64,000 nt of DNA from Shimia litoralis (lineage in GTDB: Bacteria; Pseudomonadota; Alphaproteobacteria; Rhodobacterales; Rhodobacteraceae), in the NCBI RefSeq assembly GCF_005518135.1, contig NZ_SULI01000002.1, positions 62,001 to 126,000 of the forward strand, in the 5' to 3' direction. The position numbers were made by a program, and so were the translations under genes. Under the pieces are notes generated by a model. The model saw nothing but the letters and a program-made list of their open reading frames with translations. It did no database searches and was not told where the DNA came from. Each line of letters opens with the position of its first letter. Positions within the stretch are counted from its first letter, which is position 1. Of this stretch, positions 26,055 through 36,110 are shown in pieces.

Positions 26055-26072
26055 TAGTTGTTTTTGTAACTA
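26055..26072. promoter_or_regulatory. 18-bp palindrome between hmgA and divergent marR
   Basis: TAGTT-8 nt-AACTA is a perfect inverted repeat in the 74-bp gap between hmgA and the MarR gene. It matches 14 of 18 bases with the palindrome at 8019-8036 upstream of dctP. It is the probable operator of the adjacent MarR protein. Confidence 0.65.
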
Positions 26073-26092
26073 ACAAGCGGGAGGTACCGAAA

Positions 26093-26533
26093 ATGGCCAA
26101 GAATGATGACTTCGATTTGCAGGAATTTTTGCCCTATCTGCTGAACCAAGCGGCGGAAGAAAGCAGCCTTGCGTTCCAGCAAGCCTATAAAAACAAATAC
26201 GGAATGTTGCGTACGGAATGGCGTGTTCTATTTCATCTGGGCATTTATGGCCGACTGACCGCGACGGACATCGTGGATCGGGCAAGAATTCATAAGACCA
26301 AAATCAGCCGCGCAGTTCAAAAACTCGTGGACCGACGATTCGCGGTTCGCCAGCGATCTGAAAATGATCGCCGTCAAGAATACCTGACTTTGACGCCAGC
26401 AGGGACTGCGGCCTATGAGGACCTCAAAAAGATCGCAAATGATTATGATGCCCGCTTGGAAAGTCAATTCACCAAGGATGAGGCTGCCTTGCTCAGAGTG
26501 ATGCTACGGCGTTTGGCCGGAATGGAGTCATAA
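26093..26533 (+). CDS. MarR-family regulator of the homogentisate operon (HmgR-like)
   Basis: This 146-aa MarR protein carries the recognition region ATDIVDRARIHKTKISRAVQ (about 56-75) and the wing SENDRRQEYLTLTPAG. The ATG at 26093 follows GGGAGG by about 9 nt, so an upstream extension overlapping hmgA is rejected. Its divergent position and the palindrome between it and hmgA indicate local control of homogentisate catabolism. The matching palindrome at the TRAP/P450 promoter suggests a wider regulon. Confidence 0.85.
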   Translation: MAKNDDFDLQEFLPYLLNQAAEESSLAFQQAYKNKYGMLRTEWRVLFHLGIYGRLTATDIVDRARIHKTKISRAVQKLVDRRFAVRQRSENDRRQEYLTLTPAGTAAYEDLKKIANDYDARLESQFTKDEAALLRVMLRRLAGMES

Positions 26534-26622
26534 ATTTTCCTGTTGTGCGACGGAAACACGGCTGGTGTCCGTATTACGAAAATCAGGCTCGGTTATGAGC
26601 ATCTATTCAAGAGGAATTCGTT

Positions 26623-27162
26623 TTGGCACACGCAGGAAATTATGGGGTCGTTTCTCGGTTTAACCACTGGTTTATCGGGTTTGGAATGATCGGAATGTTG
26701 GCCTTTGGGATATACTTGGAAAAATTTGCGCCTGATGGGCCAGACAAAGGGGCCCTGATTGGAACGCACAAAGCGATAGGGGTGCTGCTGCTGATATTGG
26801 GTGTCTGGCGCGTTGGCTACCGTTTGTAAAAAGGCTTTATGGCCGATGCAGCTCCGATGCCCGCTTGGCAGAGCCTGTCAGCAAAAATAGTGCACTGGAT
26901 TTTGTTGGTCAGTGTTCTTGCGATGCCGTTGACTGGTGTGTTTGGTTCCTATTTCGGAGGACGCGCCACCAGTGTGTTTGGTGTTTTCACTATTCCGGCG
27001 GCGATGGAGCCGTCAAAAGCAATTGCAGGGGTGATGTTCAATATGCACGGCGCTTTTGCGATGCTGACCATCGTATGTTTGGTCTTGCATGTGGTTGGCG
27101 CGCTCAAACATCACGTCATAGATCGGGATGACACATTGAAACGTATGGTCGGCAAGGCCTGA
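26623..27162 (+). pseudogene. Cytochrome b561-type protein split by an in-frame stop
   Basis: The reading frame encodes a four-helix cytochrome b561-like protein of 179 codons, broken by TAA at 26827-26829. The first part (68 aa, TTG start with GAGG site) has the heme-ligand region SRFNHWFIGF and GTHKAIG. The same frame continues after the stop with KGF then MADAAPMPAWQ, KIVHWILL, FNMHGAF and VLHVVGALKHH. Without the stop the join would read as a normal b561. A single C-to-T change in a CAA codon would explain it. A downstream ATG at 26839 might allow a half-protein, but ligands from both halves are needed. It could be a sequencing error or a real recent loss. Confidence 0.8.
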
Positions 27163-27416
27163 TCTGTTGTTGGGCGGGCATGGTCCGCCCCACGACCTGC
27201 ATATGGCCCACAGGGCATGAGCACCCTGCTGTGTTGACATATCACTATTGCGCGAGAAGTGAGCTTTATCCTTAGCGCACAGGCATTGTTCAGCTACGCA
27301 ACATTGCGCTGGGGGCATAGACTCCTTAGGTGTGGAAACCCGTTTGGACCGCTTGGTGTCAAACAAGTCCTCTAGGATCCTGATATGTCATCAGCCGCAA
27401 GTATGGATAGAGCCAA

Positions 27417-28700
27417 ATGATTGAAGTTCAGCCAAATGAATTGTTGTGCAAAGCAACTGCGCTCTCTCTTGGAAATTGGATCGTCCAGCAAGGTCTTGAA
27501 GGCACGGATCAGGAAACTCTTCTCAAAGGGTACTGTGAACAGCTGGTGGCCTTTGGTGTGCCTTTGGTACGTCTGCATGTGGCACAGCGCGCATTCCATC
27601 CGCAATTTGGTGGAATTGGGTTTGATTGGACACGGGCCGATGGCGTGTCACATGAACATTACGAACACACTGACCAGCCTGTCCAAGGATGGCTGCAAAG
27701 CCCCTTTTATCACATGCTCGAGTCGCAAAAGACCCAGATGCGCGAACGCTTGGATGCCCCCGGGTATTCAAGCCGGTTCCCGCTTCTGAACGACCTCAGG
27801 GATCTTGGGGCGACCGAGTATTTTGCAAGTTCCGTCCTGTTTGAAAAGGATGACGCAGAGGTTCCGACAAATCCTGACCAGCCGCCAGAGGGTATATTGA
27901 TTTCGTGGACATCGGATGGTGCAAACGGGTTTTCGGATTCGGATGTGGCGTTATTGCTCGAACTGCTGCCAGAGCTTGGCTTGGCGCTGAAATCTGCTTC
28001 GAACCGGCAAATGGCAAAGGATTTGATGCGCGTTTATCTTGGGCGCGATGCGGGTGCGCGGGTATTATCCGGCGAGTTCCGGCGCGGTTCATTGCGGACG
28101 ATCAATGCAACGATCTGGTATTTTGATCTGTCAGGTTTCACACATTTGACGGAACTGACATCAGGGCCCGTGCTGGTTGATATGTTGAATGAATACTTGG
28201 GTCTTGCAGTTGCTGCCGTGCATGCGAACGGAGGCAACGTCCTCAAGTTCATGGGGGATGGCATCATGGCCATGTTTGGTCAGGAGGACACCGCCGAAGC
28301 TGGCCTTGCTGCATTGCGTGCCGGCGTCGAACTTCGCTCAGGTTTGGAAAAAATGAATGTTGCTCGGTTGGAACAAGATCTTCCGGTGACCGATTTTACG
28401 CTTGCCATACACGCAGGCGAAATTTTGTACGGAAACATTGGGGCTGAAAACCGGTTGGATTTCACGGTGATCGGGCCAGCGGTAAACCTGACAGCTCGAC
28501 TTGCTGGCATGCACAAAGCGCTGGGCCAAAGGGTCGTCGTGTCCAAGGCAATTTTTGATGCCACCCAAGGTGGTGAATTCGATCTGGTGTCACTCGGGCG
28601 CTATATGGTCCGCGGCGTTGCCGATCCTCAAACGTTGTTCACAATCTATGAGGGGGCTAAAAATTCACCTCAACCCCCGGAAGCTCTAGGGATTTCATAA
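27417..28700 (+). CDS. Class III adenylate/guanylate cyclase
   Basis: This 427-aa soluble protein has an N-terminal sensor-like region (about 1-220) and a C-terminal cyclase catalytic domain (about 235-400). The domain shows the two metal Asp residues in YFDLSGFT and [11 protein letters not shown], the adenine-selecting Lys in VLKFMGDG, the Asp of DFTVIG and the transition-state Asn/Arg in AVNLTARL. The N-terminal region lacks a membrane segment. It ends in a 44-bp convergent overlap with mipZ. The signal sensed is unknown. Confidence 0.9.
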   Translation: MIEVQPNELLCKATALSLGNWIVQQGLEGTDQETLLKGYCEQLVAFGVPLVRLHVAQRAFHPQFGGIGFDWTRADGVSHEHYEHTDQPVQGWLQSPFYHMLESQKTQMRERLDAPGYSSRFPLLNDLRDLGATEYFASSVLFEKDDAEVPTNPDQPPEGILISWTSDGANGFSDSDVALLLELLPELGLALKSASNRQMAKDLMRVYLGRDAGARVLSGEFRRGSLRTINATIWYFDLSGFTHLTELTSGPVLVDMLNEYLGLAVAAVHANGGNVLKFMGDGIMAMFGQEDTAEAGLAALRAGVELRSGLEKMNVARLEQDLPVTDFTLAIHAGEILYGNIGAENRLDFTVIGPAVNLTARLAGMHKALGQRVVVSKAIFDATQGGEFDLVSLGRYMVRGVADPQTLFTIYEGAKNSPQPPEALGIS

Positions 28701-29466
28701 GGTCGCGCAGTTCCTGTCTGGCAGCGACGTTTGAAATATTGAGTTGCTTTACACCGACGTCGCGCAAATCCAGAAGCGTTAAACCACGCGGGAACAATTC
28801 ACGAAACACGACGCGTTCGTTGAAACCGGGGGCGACTCGGAAGCCGATGCGCTTGGCCAAACGGTCCAGTGCTTTCCCCATTTTTTCTTTGTTGACCATG
28901 GCCTGAGCGCCCATGCGATTGCGCATGACAACCCAATCGATGGGTTTCAACCCTGCCTTGGCGCGCAATTGCCGCGCGTTCCAGACCATTTCGGAATACA
29001 CCGAGGGCCCAAGGATTTTCTCTCCATCAGAATCGATGTGGGCCAACAGATCAAAGTCAACAAAGCTATCGTTCAGCGGCGTGACCAGCGTGTCCGCCAA
29101 CGAATGCGCCACTTGGCTAAGCCGCGTATGAGATCCGGGGCAATCAATCAGAATAAAATCACAATCGGGCTCCAGCTGCGCCACTGCGGCGGACAGGCGG
29201 TGATCGTAAATATTTTCACCAGCGGCCAATTCGCTCGAGTCGATCTCGGGAAGTTCGTGATATTCGGGGCCCGCCAGTTCAAGACCGCTGCTTTCCAGAA
29301 ACTTGCGGCGGTTCTCGGTATAACGACCAAAAGTCTTTTGCCGAAGATCAAGGTCCAATACGCCAACCTTGTGGCCACCGCGTGCCAAGGCCGTCGCGAT
29401 ATGTACGGACATGGTGGATTTACCCGCGCCGCCTTTTTCATTTCCCACGACAATAATATGCGCCAT
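28657..29466 (-). CDS. mipZ: Division-plane positioning ATPase MipZ
   Basis: MipZ is a ParA-like ATPase of alphaproteobacteria that forms gradients from the poles and blocks FtsZ assembly away from midcell. The 269-aa protein has the deviant Walker [11 protein letters not shown] (about 8-17), LIDCPGSHT in the Walker B region, and [10 protein letters not shown] long upstream gap and a separate transcript are likely. The length matches MipZ rather than ParA of the parAB locus. Confidence 0.92.
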   Translation of the reverse strand: MAHIIVVGNEKGGAGKSTMSVHIATALARGGHKVGVLDLDLRQKTFGRYTENRRKFLESSGLELAGPEYHELPEIDSSELAAGENIYDHRLSAAVAQLEPDCDFILIDCPGSHTRLSQVAHSLADTLVTPLNDSFVDFDLLAHIDSDGEKILGPSVYSEMVWNARQLRAKAGLKPIDWVVMRNRMGAQAMVNKEKMGKALDRLAKRIGFRVAPGFNERVVFRELFPRGLTLLDLRDVGVKQLNISNVAARQELRDLMKSLELPGVEVNF

Positions 29467-29573
29467 GTGTGCTGTCCTCGACTCGCATTCTGTATCTGGC
29501 CAGATACGGCCCGAACTGATTGATGTCCACTATATGTTGTGTTTGGTCGTAGGGAAAGGCGGATGACCGGCCT

Positions 29574-30122
29574 TCATGCGTCGCGCCACGCTCCTGTTGC
29601 GATGTTGTCTAGCGTCCAGTCACCAACGGAGTACCTGATTAAGCGCAGGGTCGGGTGCCCAATCGCGGCGGTCATCCGGCGCACCTGACGGTTGCGCCCT
29701 TCGGTAATGGTCAAGGAAATCCACGTGTCGGGAATAGATTTTCGCACACGAATGGGCGGATTGCGTGGCCAAAGGAATGCGGGCTCTTCCATGATGTTGA
29801 CGTTGGCGGGGCGGGTTTTCCCGTCTTTCAGGTCGATGCCGTTGCGCAGCCTGTCGAGGGCCGACGCAGATGGTGTCCCTTCGACTTGTGCCCAATATGT
29901 TTTGGGCCATTTGTTGCGTGGATTGGCGATGCGCTGTTGCAACTTTCCGTCGTCGGTCAGCACCAAAAGTCCCTCGCTGTCACGGTCCAGCCGCCCTGCT
30001 GCATAGACTTTGGGCACGTCAATGAAGGCGGATAAGGTCTTGCGTGTGCTCCCTTCGGTGCCTTTGTCCGTGAATTGGGAAAGCACATCAAACGGCTTGT
30101 TGAACAGAATTGTGCGTGACAT
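29574..30122 (-). CDS. 23S rRNA pseudouridine synthase, RluE-like
   Basis: This 182-aa RsuA/RluB/E/F-family enzyme lacks the S4 domain, as RluE does. It has [14 protein letters not shown] at the start, the catalytic Asp in [16 protein letters not shown] (about residue 46), and the NRQVRRM motif near the C-terminus. The start at 30122 fits the family; a 40-codon extension would run toward the divergent PLP gene. Confidence 0.88.
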   Translation of the reverse strand: MSRTILFNKPFDVLSQFTDKGTEGSTRKTLSAFIDVPKVYAAGRLDRDSEGLLVLTDDGKLQQRIANPRNKWPKTYWAQVEGTPSASALDRLRNGIDLKDGKTRPANVNIMEEPAFLWPRNPPIRVRKSIPDTWISLTITEGRNRQVRRMTAAIGHPTLRLIRYSVGDWTLDNIATGAWRDA

Positions 30123-30225
30123 TACGGACCTCGGATTTGGTTGATCTGTCCTATCTTGCGAACATAGACCCTTGCAAGTGCCTGAGTTCTTCCCGCAGAT
30201 ATGTCGTACCGTACAGGAGATCGGA

Positions 30226-31368
30226 ATGCAGCCCAAAGACATGCACCCCTCAACACTGACAGCCCAAGCGGGCGGTGCGATTGATGCGCAAAGCGGTGGC
30301 GTCGTACCACCAATTCAGCCCTCGACGACATTTGTCCGCGATCGCGATTATGCGCCGCTGAATGCGGCAAATATCTATGCCCGCGATCACAACGATGTTG
30401 CGCGACAAGCCGAGGTAATTCTGGCGCAAATGGAGATGGGCCACGAGGCGTTGTTGTTCCCCTCAGGCATGGCCGCCATCGCCGCCTTGTTTCGGACGGT
30501 GCCAAATGGCGGACGGGTTGTTGTACAATCCGGCATCTATTGGGGAACTACGCATTGGATCAGGGAATATTGCACACGTCGTAACGTGACGCTTGTCGAG
30601 GTGGACGCAAGCGATACTGCGGCGCTCGCTCAGGCATGCGCCGGCCGCAAGGTCGATCTCGTGTGGGTGGAAAGCCCGTCGAACCCCTGGTTGAAAATTG
30701 TGGATGTGGCTGCTGCTGCCCAATTGGCCCATGCCGCGGGCGCGTTGCTGGCCGTTGACAGCACGGCGGCAACGCCGGTGTTGAGTCAACCAATTGCCTT
30801 GGGTGCCGATATTGTCATGCATTCGGTCACCAAGGCGATCAATGGCCATTCTGATGTGCTCGGCGGGGTGCTTGTGACGCGCGAGCACAGCGCCACGTGG
30901 GATGAGATCAAGCAGGATCGTGCGACAGCAGGGGCTGTCTTGGGGGCGTTTGAAGCATGGCTCTTGCTGCGGGGGATGCGGACACTTCCACTTCGGGTCG
31001 AGCGCATGTGTGCGAATGCAATGCAGGTCGCCGAGTTTTTGATGGATCACCCCAATGTTGAAGACGTGTTTTATCCGGGCTTGCCGTCATTCGCAGACCA
31101 CGCGCTTGCAACCAAGCAGATGACGGGGGGCTATGGGTTTTTGATGTCGTTTCTTGTCAAAGGTAGCCGGGACGATGCGCTTAAAGTGGCGGGGCGTCTC
31201 AATCTGTTTCACCGCGCCACATCATTGGGCGGTGTCGAAAGCCTTGTTGAGCACCGGCATACAATTGAACCCCATACAGGTATTCCCGAAAATTTGCTGC
31301 GCATCTCTGTCGGCATTGAACATGCTCCGGATCTAATGGCTGATCTGGCGCAAGCGCTGGGTCAATAG
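30226..31368 (+). CDS. Cys/Met-metabolism PLP-dependent enzyme (trans-sulfuration family)
   Basis: This 380-aa fold-type I enzyme belongs to the cystathionine gamma-synthase/beta-lyase family. It shows the phosphate-binding [20 protein letters not shown], the PLP Asp in [10 protein letters not shown] and the PLP-lysine segment [19 protein letters not shown] lies 5 nt before the ATG at 30226. Substrate (cystathionine, homoserine ester or a sulfonium compound) cannot be decided from sequence. Confidence 0.88.
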   Translation: MQPKDMHPSTLTAQAGGAIDAQSGGVVPPIQPSTTFVRDRDYAPLNAANIYARDHNDVARQAEVILAQMEMGHEALLFPSGMAAIAALFRTVPNGGRVVVQSGIYWGTTHWIREYCTRRNVTLVEVDASDTAALAQACAGRKVDLVWVESPSNPWLKIVDVAAAAQLAHAAGALLAVDSTAATPVLSQPIALGADIVMHSVTKAINGHSDVLGGVLVTREHSATWDEIKQDRATAGAVLGAFEAWLLLRGMRTLPLRVERMCANAMQVAEFLMDHPNVEDVFYPGLPSFADHALATKQMTGGYGFLMSFLVKGSRDDALKVAGRLNLFHRATSLGGVESLVEHRHTIEPHTGIPENLLRISVGIEHAPDLMADLAQALGQ

Positions 31369-31435
31369 TTGCAATTTGGGGCGAATTGCATGACTAATTC
31401 ACCAATAGATTTGAGTATTCAGTGAGGGACCTTTT

Positions 31436-32158
31436 ATGAACCGGGAAACCAAGCATTTTCTTTTGAGACTGCCGTTGACGATTTTGGATCTGGCACAAGA
31501 AAGCAAAGTGCATTGCGTTCAGGTTGGGGCGAATGACGGCGAAATGGCCGACCCTCTCTATCCATTTCTAAGCGAGCGCGGCTGGAGCGGGGTTTTGCTT
31601 GAACCAAACCCGATCTATTTCAAGCGTTTGAAGGCGCGCCATGAGGGGCGGGATGACGTTAAGCTCTTGAATGTGGCCGCGTCGGATCAGGATGGAGAAA
31701 TGGTGCTGCACTATTTATCCGAAGATCACGAGGCATTGTATCGCGAAAATGCGCGTGGATGTGCGTCGTTTGATCGTGATCGGATGCTTGCAGGGCTGTT
31801 GAAAGAACGCAAAGATGCCGAGCAGCACCTTGCACAAGCGCATGTGCCGATCCGCCCGTTGCGAGACATTCTGGCCGATCAGAACGTGACGCGTACCGAT
31901 GTACTGGTGATCGATACCGAAGGGCATGAACCGCAAGTCCTCGCAGGGGCCGATCTGGCTGTGCTCAAACCGAAAGTCGCCATCGTAGAGCTGAATGATC
32001 GACGTCACAAAGGTGGTGTGCTGGGGCCGTTTTTGGATCAGGGCTATCGCTGCTATAAACATATGCAAGAGATTATCGCGATTTCGCCGGAAGCCCCGCA
32101 ACTGAGCATTGGTGATGTGCTTGGGGCGGCAGGTGTGCGCAGCTTTTCATCGGTATAA
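31436..32158 (+). CDS. FkbM-family methyltransferase
   Basis: This 240-aa protein is a SAM-dependent methyltransferase of the FkbM type. The SAM-binding motif is CVQVGANDGEMADPL (about 26-40), followed by GVLLEPNP, the VLVIDTEGHEPQVLAG motif IV region near 160 and KVAIVELNDR. Such enzymes methylate polysaccharides, glycolipids or natural products. It stands alone before a strong terminator, so its substrate is unknown. Confidence 0.88.
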   Translation: MNRETKHFLLRLPLTILDLAQESKVHCVQVGANDGEMADPLYPFLSERGWSGVLLEPNPIYFKRLKARHEGRDDVKLLNVAASDQDGEMVLHYLSEDHEALYRENARGCASFDRDRMLAGLLKERKDAEQHLAQAHVPIRPLRDILADQNVTRTDVLVIDTEGHEPQVLAGADLAVLKPKVAIVELNDRRHKGGVLGPFLDQGYRCYKHMQEIIAISPEAPQLSIGDVLGAAGVRSFSSV

Positions 32159-32161
32159 CGA

Positions 32162-32193
32162 AAAACGCCGCTTCGAATAAGAAGCGGCGTTTT
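32162..32193. terminator. Bidirectional terminator between FkbM gene and rpmE
   Basis: AAACGCCGCTTC (32163-32174) and GAAGCGGCGTTT (32181-32192) form a perfect 12-bp stem with a 6-nt loop, with an A-run on one side and a T-run on the other. It can end both convergent transcripts. Confidence 0.9.
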
Positions 32194-32215
32194 CCATGAA
32201 ATGGTAAGGCGGTGC

Positions 32216-32437
32216 TTAGAAGCCCAGGCCTTCGTATTTCTTTTTGAACTTGGATACACGACCGCCAGAGTCCAGCAAGCGCGATGTGCCGCCAGTCCAT
32301 GCAGGGTGCACGGTTGGGTCGATATCGAGCGCCAATTGGTCGCCTTCTTTGCCCCAAGTGGAGCGTGTTTTGATCACGGTGCCATCGGTCATTTTGACCT
32401 CGATGAAGTGGTAATCTGGGTGGATGTCTGCTTTCAT
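32216..32437 (-). CDS. rpmE: 50S ribosomal protein L31
   Basis: This 73-aa protein is bacterial L31, part of the large subunit and the inter-subunit bridge. It starts [19 protein letters not shown] and has [18 protein letters not shown]. The zinc-binding Cys pairs of the C+ type are absent, so this is a zinc-free form. It follows rplS by 11 bp and ends before a bidirectional terminator. Confidence 0.96.
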   Translation of the reverse strand: MKADIHPDYHFIEVKMTDGTVIKTRSTWGKEGDQLALDIDPTVHPAWTGGTSRLLDSGGRVSKFKKKYEGLGF

Positions 32438-32448
32438 GATACCGCTCC

Positions 32449-32823
32449 TTAGGCCGACTTGGGCTTATAGTTGGTGTCTTCTGCGATACGTGCGGATTTG
32501 CCACGACGTGCGCGCAGATAGTACAGCTTGGCGCGACGTACACGGCCACGACGTACAACTGTGATGCTGTCGATGTTTGTCGAGTGCAGCGGGAATACAC
32601 GTTCCACGCCTTCACCAAACGAAATTTTGCGAACTGTGAACGAACCAGCAATGCCATGACCGTTTTTACGGCTGATGCATACGCCTTCGTAGTTCTGAAC
32701 GCGCGAACGCGAACCTTCGGTTACTTTATAGCCAACACGGATGGTGTCTCCGGCCTTAAAGTCGGGGATGTCTTTCCCCAAGGCGGCAACTTGTTCCGCC
32801 TCCAGCTGAGCGATCAGATTCAT
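32449..32823 (-). CDS. rplS: 50S ribosomal protein L19
   Basis: L19 sits at the 30S-50S interface. The 124-aa protein begins [18 protein letters not shown] and contains the conserved [16 protein letters not shown] and [19 protein letters not shown]. The ATG at 32823 follows TAGGAGA. It pairs with rpmE, while the trmD gene usually next to rplS is separated by yqaA on the other strand. Confidence 0.97.
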   Translation of the reverse strand: MNLIAQLEAEQVAALGKDIPDFKAGDTIRVGYKVTEGSRSRVQNYEGVCISRKNGHGIAGSFTVRKISFGEGVERVFPLHSTNIDSITVVRRGRVRRAKLYYLRARRGKSARIAEDTNYKPKSA

Positions 32824-33253
32824 CGCTATTCTCCTAAATGCTCGTGGTTGTTCCACGAAGTTGGTGCCAGTTTAGCGCTCTGTGTCTTCTTTCGGGTTCA
32901 CCGCAGTGCCCGCCAGAGTTAAGCTGCCGTTTCTTTTCGTCTTTCGCTGTACGATGCACCCTTGCCGAAGAAAACAAAGATATACAAATGCACAGCACGT
33001 CCGAACGACTCAATAAGAGCCTCAGATCGGCGCTGTATAGGCGGGATTGAAGGGCGGAGCAAGGGCGCAAGCATGTTTGCTGCAAAACCTGTAAATCTGG
33101 GCGCCGGGAGTGGGGGAGCCAGATATGTGGGCAGAAAATTGGGTGATGCACCACATCGTCAGAATGTATATTGCGCTCCAGAAACCATCTGTCGGGCAAA
33201 GTCTGAATGTTCTCAATAGCGCATAGTTCCGGATTGATCGCCGAGGGGCTGGC
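32824..33253. other. 430-bp gap without a supported gene
   Basis: Open frames exist on both strands here, but none has a family-like sequence, a good ribosome site or a consistent composition. The gap should hold the rplS-rpmE promoter (minus) and the yqaA promoter (plus). I see no tRNA, clear riboswitch or strong palindrome. Confidence 0.55.
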
Positions 33254-33682
33254 ATGATCGCGTATCTGGGCCTGTTCGGCTCGGCGCTGATCGCGGCAAC
33301 ACTTTTGCCAATGCAGTCCGAAGCTGTTCTGGTGGGGTTGTTATTGGCTCAAAACCAACCGGTAGGTGCTCTTATTCTTGTGGCCACCTTGGGCAATGTT
33401 CTGGGGTCACTGATTAACTGGTACTTGGGTCGATTTTTGCTGCACTATCAGGATAGACGCTGGTTCCCCAGTTCCGCACAGAAATTGGGGCGCGCTGAAA
33501 ACTGGTACCGGCGGTACGGTCGCTGGTCGCTCCTCGGAAGCTGGTTACCCTTGGTCGGAGACCCATTAACCGTTGTTGCTGGCGTTATGCGAGAACCGCT
33601 GTGGTCGTTTTTGGCGCTTGTCACCATTGCCAAGGGCACGCGCTATGTCTTGCTTGCCGCAGGAACACTGGCGTGGTTTTAA
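33254..33682 (+). CDS. YqaA family membrane protein (DedA-like, VTT domain)
   Basis: This 142-aa inner-membrane protein has about four hydrophobic segments and the family motif LGNVLGSLINWYLGR followed by RYGRWSLLGSWLPLVGDPLTVVAGVMR. Related VTT/DedA proteins help move lipids across membranes. It lies in the plus orientation between rplS and trmD, which are minus-strand genes. Confidence 0.85.
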   Translation: MIAYLGLFGSALIAATLLPMQSEAVLVGLLLAQNQPVGALILVATLGNVLGSLINWYLGRFLLHYQDRRWFPSSAQKLGRAENWYRRYGRWSLLGSWLPLVGDPLTVVAGVMREPLWSFLALVTIAKGTRYVLLAAGTLAWF

Positions 33683-33709
33683 CAGCTTGTTCGGGCTCTG
33701 CGCGGCGGT

Positions 33710-34504
33710 CTACTTCTCACCCTTGGTGAATTTCTCCCACAGATCGGGCCGTCGTTCGCGCGTGATCTCTTCGCTCATCGTTTTGCGCCATTCGGCGACT
33801 TTTCCGTGATGCCCAGACATCAATACATCGGGAATTGTGTGGCCCCTCCATTCGGCGGGGCGGGTATATTGAGGGTGCTCAAGTAAACCATTTGAATGGC
33901 TCTCTTCTTCGATGCTTTCGGCATTTCCGAGTACAGAAGGCAATAGGCGTACGGTGGCATCGATCATGGCTTGCGCGGCGATCTCTCCGCCCGTCAGCAC
34001 AAAATCTCCCAAGCTGACTTCTTGAATATCGTAATGATCCAAGACGCGTTGGTCGACGCCCTCAAAGCGGCCACACAACAGGGTGACGCCGTCGCATTTG
34101 GACCAACTGCGTGCCATGGCCTGATCAAACCGACGACCGCGCGGTGACAAATAGACCAAGGGCCAGTTGCCGCGTGCGCCGCGCATCGTATGTTCGATAG
34201 CATTCCCCAAGACATCCGCGCGCAACACCATACCGGCCCCGCCACCTGCTGGTGTGTCATCCACGTTGCGATGCTTCCCTTCCCCAAAGGGGCGCAAGTC
34301 GGTGGTTTCGAGTTGCCATTTATCGTCCTTAAGCGCGCGCCCTGTCAGGCTTTCACCCAGAACCCCGGGGAATGCTTCTGGGAAAAGGGTGATCACGCGG
34401 GCGGTCCAGATATTGGCCAGACGCGGTTTATGCGTCATCAACTCCCGTGGCTTTAAGGACACCGATATGGATTTACGGCCAAAAGAGCGGGGTTTGTCTG
34501 ACAC
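33710..34504 (-). CDS. trmD: tRNA (guanine37-N1)-methyltransferase
   Basis: TrmD methylates G37 of tRNAs reading CNN and GGN-type codons and prevents frameshifting. The 264-aa protein has RVITLFPEAFPGVL, the knotted SAM-binding region with LCGRFEGVDQRVL, EVSLGDFVLTGGEIAA and a C-terminal HHGKVAEWRK. A GTG start at 34504 preceded by AAAGG gives an N-terminal extension known in relatives; an ATG at 34438 is an alternative. Confidence 0.94.
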   Translation of the reverse strand: MSDKPRSFGRKSISVSLKPRELMTHKPRLANIWTARVITLFPEAFPGVLGESLTGRALKDDKWQLETTDLRPFGEGKHRNVDDTPAGGGAGMVLRADVLGNAIEHTMRGARGNWPLVYLSPRGRRFDQAMARSWSKCDGVTLLCGRFEGVDQRVLDHYDIQEVSLGDFVLTGGEIAAQAMIDATVRLLPSVLGNAESIEEESHSNGLLEHPQYTRPAEWRGHTIPDVLMSGHHGKVAEWRKTMSEEITRERRPDLWEKFTKGEK

Positions 34505-34574
34505 AATAAGACCTTTCGATGCGACTACTCTTCATGTCGCTGAAATTTGCGTCAAGGTCCAGCCCTGCGCACAC

Positions 34575-35405
34575 CTACGATCTTTGGGCTGGTGGGGCAT
34601 CTTGGGTTTTGGCCAGCGTGTCTTGCCAGCGCTGCATTGCCTGATTTTTGGCTTTGCGGACATCGTTGTAATCAAGATCACTCTGATTGATCCGCAGGTA
34701 CTCGGACAAGATGCTTTGGGGTAACGACACGTTTGCGGGTGGCAGCAGTTCAAGGTTGCGTTGCATCCGGCGAGGCATCTCGAGATACCGCGAAATCGGT
34801 TGTAGCGGGCCCAGCCGCGTCTGGCTGAACTCTTCAAGGGCGTGGGTGACCACCTTATGCGGCTCCACGGCGATCCGTGCCATGGCGATAATCTTGGCCA
34901 AATTCGCGGATTCTTGATAATCATGCATGTATTCTGGCAATGACAACTTCATGCGCACCGCACGCAGGTGCTGGGCATAGCAACTGCGCAACCAACCCGA
35001 GGCGTCACGCGTGGAAAAATAAAACAGCGTTTCCGGCGTTTCCGGCAGCGCACGTTCCATGGTGTGGACAATTGCTTTCATCAAATACGGTGCCGCATCA
35101 TAGGTTTGCAGTCCGCGGCGACCCGGCATGTGGCCGCATAAATCTTCCGAGCTGATGCAAATGTTGCGTTCGTCATTAGGGTCCAGATCTTCCAGAAAAC
35201 TCGCGAATTCATAGGAGAACGTGATCAAGTCCAAGTGATTCCGGCTTGCTGAATATGCGCGTGCGGCTTCGCAAACGGCGATCATGTCCCTGCGCAAAAA
35301 GACGCGGATATGTCTGGAAACCAAGCGGTGGTTGTGGGCAAGCGTTTTTTGCACACTCGTTGTGCCGGTCTTGTGAAACCCGGCATGTATGAGCATGCGA
35401 ACCAT
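34575..35405 (-). CDS. Sulfotransferase-like protein
   Basis: This 276-aa protein begins with the PAPS-binding-like loop HAGFHKTGTTSVQ (about residues 7-19), typical of bacterial sulfotransferase-family proteins. A 3'-phosphate-binding region around FYFSTRDASGWLRSCY near residue 128 supports this. It lies between rimM (1-nt gap) and trmD (70 bp), an unusual site. The acceptor is unknown; such proteins may modify surface polysaccharides or lipids. Confidence 0.72.
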   Translation of the reverse strand: MVRMLIHAGFHKTGTTSVQKTLAHNHRLVSRHIRVFLRRDMIAVCEAARAYSASRNHLDLITFSYEFASFLEDLDPNDERNICISSEDLCGHMPGRRGLQTYDAAPYLMKAIVHTMERALPETPETLFYFSTRDASGWLRSCYAQHLRAVRMKLSLPEYMHDYQESANLAKIIAMARIAVEPHKVVTHALEEFSQTRLGPLQPISRYLEMPRRMQRNLELLPPANVSLPQSILSEYLRINQSDLDYNDVRKAKNQAMQRWQDTLAKTQDAPPAQRS

Positions 35406-35406
35406 T

Positions 35407-35910
35407 CTAAAATAGGCCTTCCGGCGGATCGGCAACGATCCTCCCAGAAGCCAGATCAACCGTCGGAACTGCAGCCAAGGTAAACGGAAGCAACACAGTG
35501 GTTTTCATGCCAGGCGCATGAATTTCCAAAAGGTCAGAGGCACCGTGGTTTTGGACTGACTTGACCGTGCCAAGAAGCGTTCCGCCGGTATCGCGTACCT
35601 CTAGGCCGACAAGATCGGTGTAGTAATACTCGTCATCTGGCAAATCAGGCAGGCGATCACGTGGGACAAACAACTTGGTGCCCTTAAGGGCATCGGCCTC
35701 CTCCTTGGAGGAGATACCGGACAGGCGTGCCGCCATTCCGTTTTTTATAGAGCTTGTGATTGCGATCGAAAACTCTGTTTGACCGTCTTCGGTCATCAAC
35801 GGCGCATAATCAGCGATCGCATCGGCTTGGGCGGTAAAGCTCTTGAGGCGCACTTCTCCGCGGACACCAAAAGCACCTGCAATCACGCCTACACAAATCA
35901 TCTCAGTCAT
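35407..35910 (-). CDS. rimM: Ribosome maturation factor RimM
   Basis: RimM binds S19 and helps mature the 30S head. The 167-aa protein has the N-terminal [18 protein letters not shown], the linker [15 protein letters not shown] and the C-terminal PRC-barrel ending [18 protein letters not shown]. The ATG at 35910 is chosen by similarity. It lies downstream of bluB and rpsP on the same strand, with a 200-bp gap. Confidence 0.94.
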   Translation of the reverse strand: MTEMICVGVIAGAFGVRGEVRLKSFTAQADAIADYAPLMTEDGQTEFSIAITSSIKNGMAARLSGISSKEEADALKGTKLFVPRDRLPDLPDDEYYYTDLVGLEVRDTGGTLLGTVKSVQNHGASDLLEIHAPGMKTTVLLPFTLAAVPTVDLASGRIVADPPEGLF

Positions 35911-36110
35911 CTGAAACCCTGTTTGCAAAGTTCATCTTGTTTTCCTTCATCCAGCACATAGAGGCAAGCTGTTGTAAGGGGCGTGGTGTCGCGGCATTGA
36001 ATAAATCTAGTAAAACAAGAGATGTTGTAACCTCTGTTCCGCATCATAAGCCAGAGATGTTTCGAGAATATCGATGAATATTTGTTACGGCAAAATCGGA
36101 GGTGGCGCGT

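Noticed and set aside
27172-27190. GGGCGG-N7-CCGCCC after the b561 pseudogene
   Set aside because: Possible terminator, but no T-run follows; not strong enough to list.
32834-33219. Open frames in the rplS-yqaA gap on both strands
   Set aside because: Composition is not coding-like and none has a plausible start region or known relatives that I recognise.
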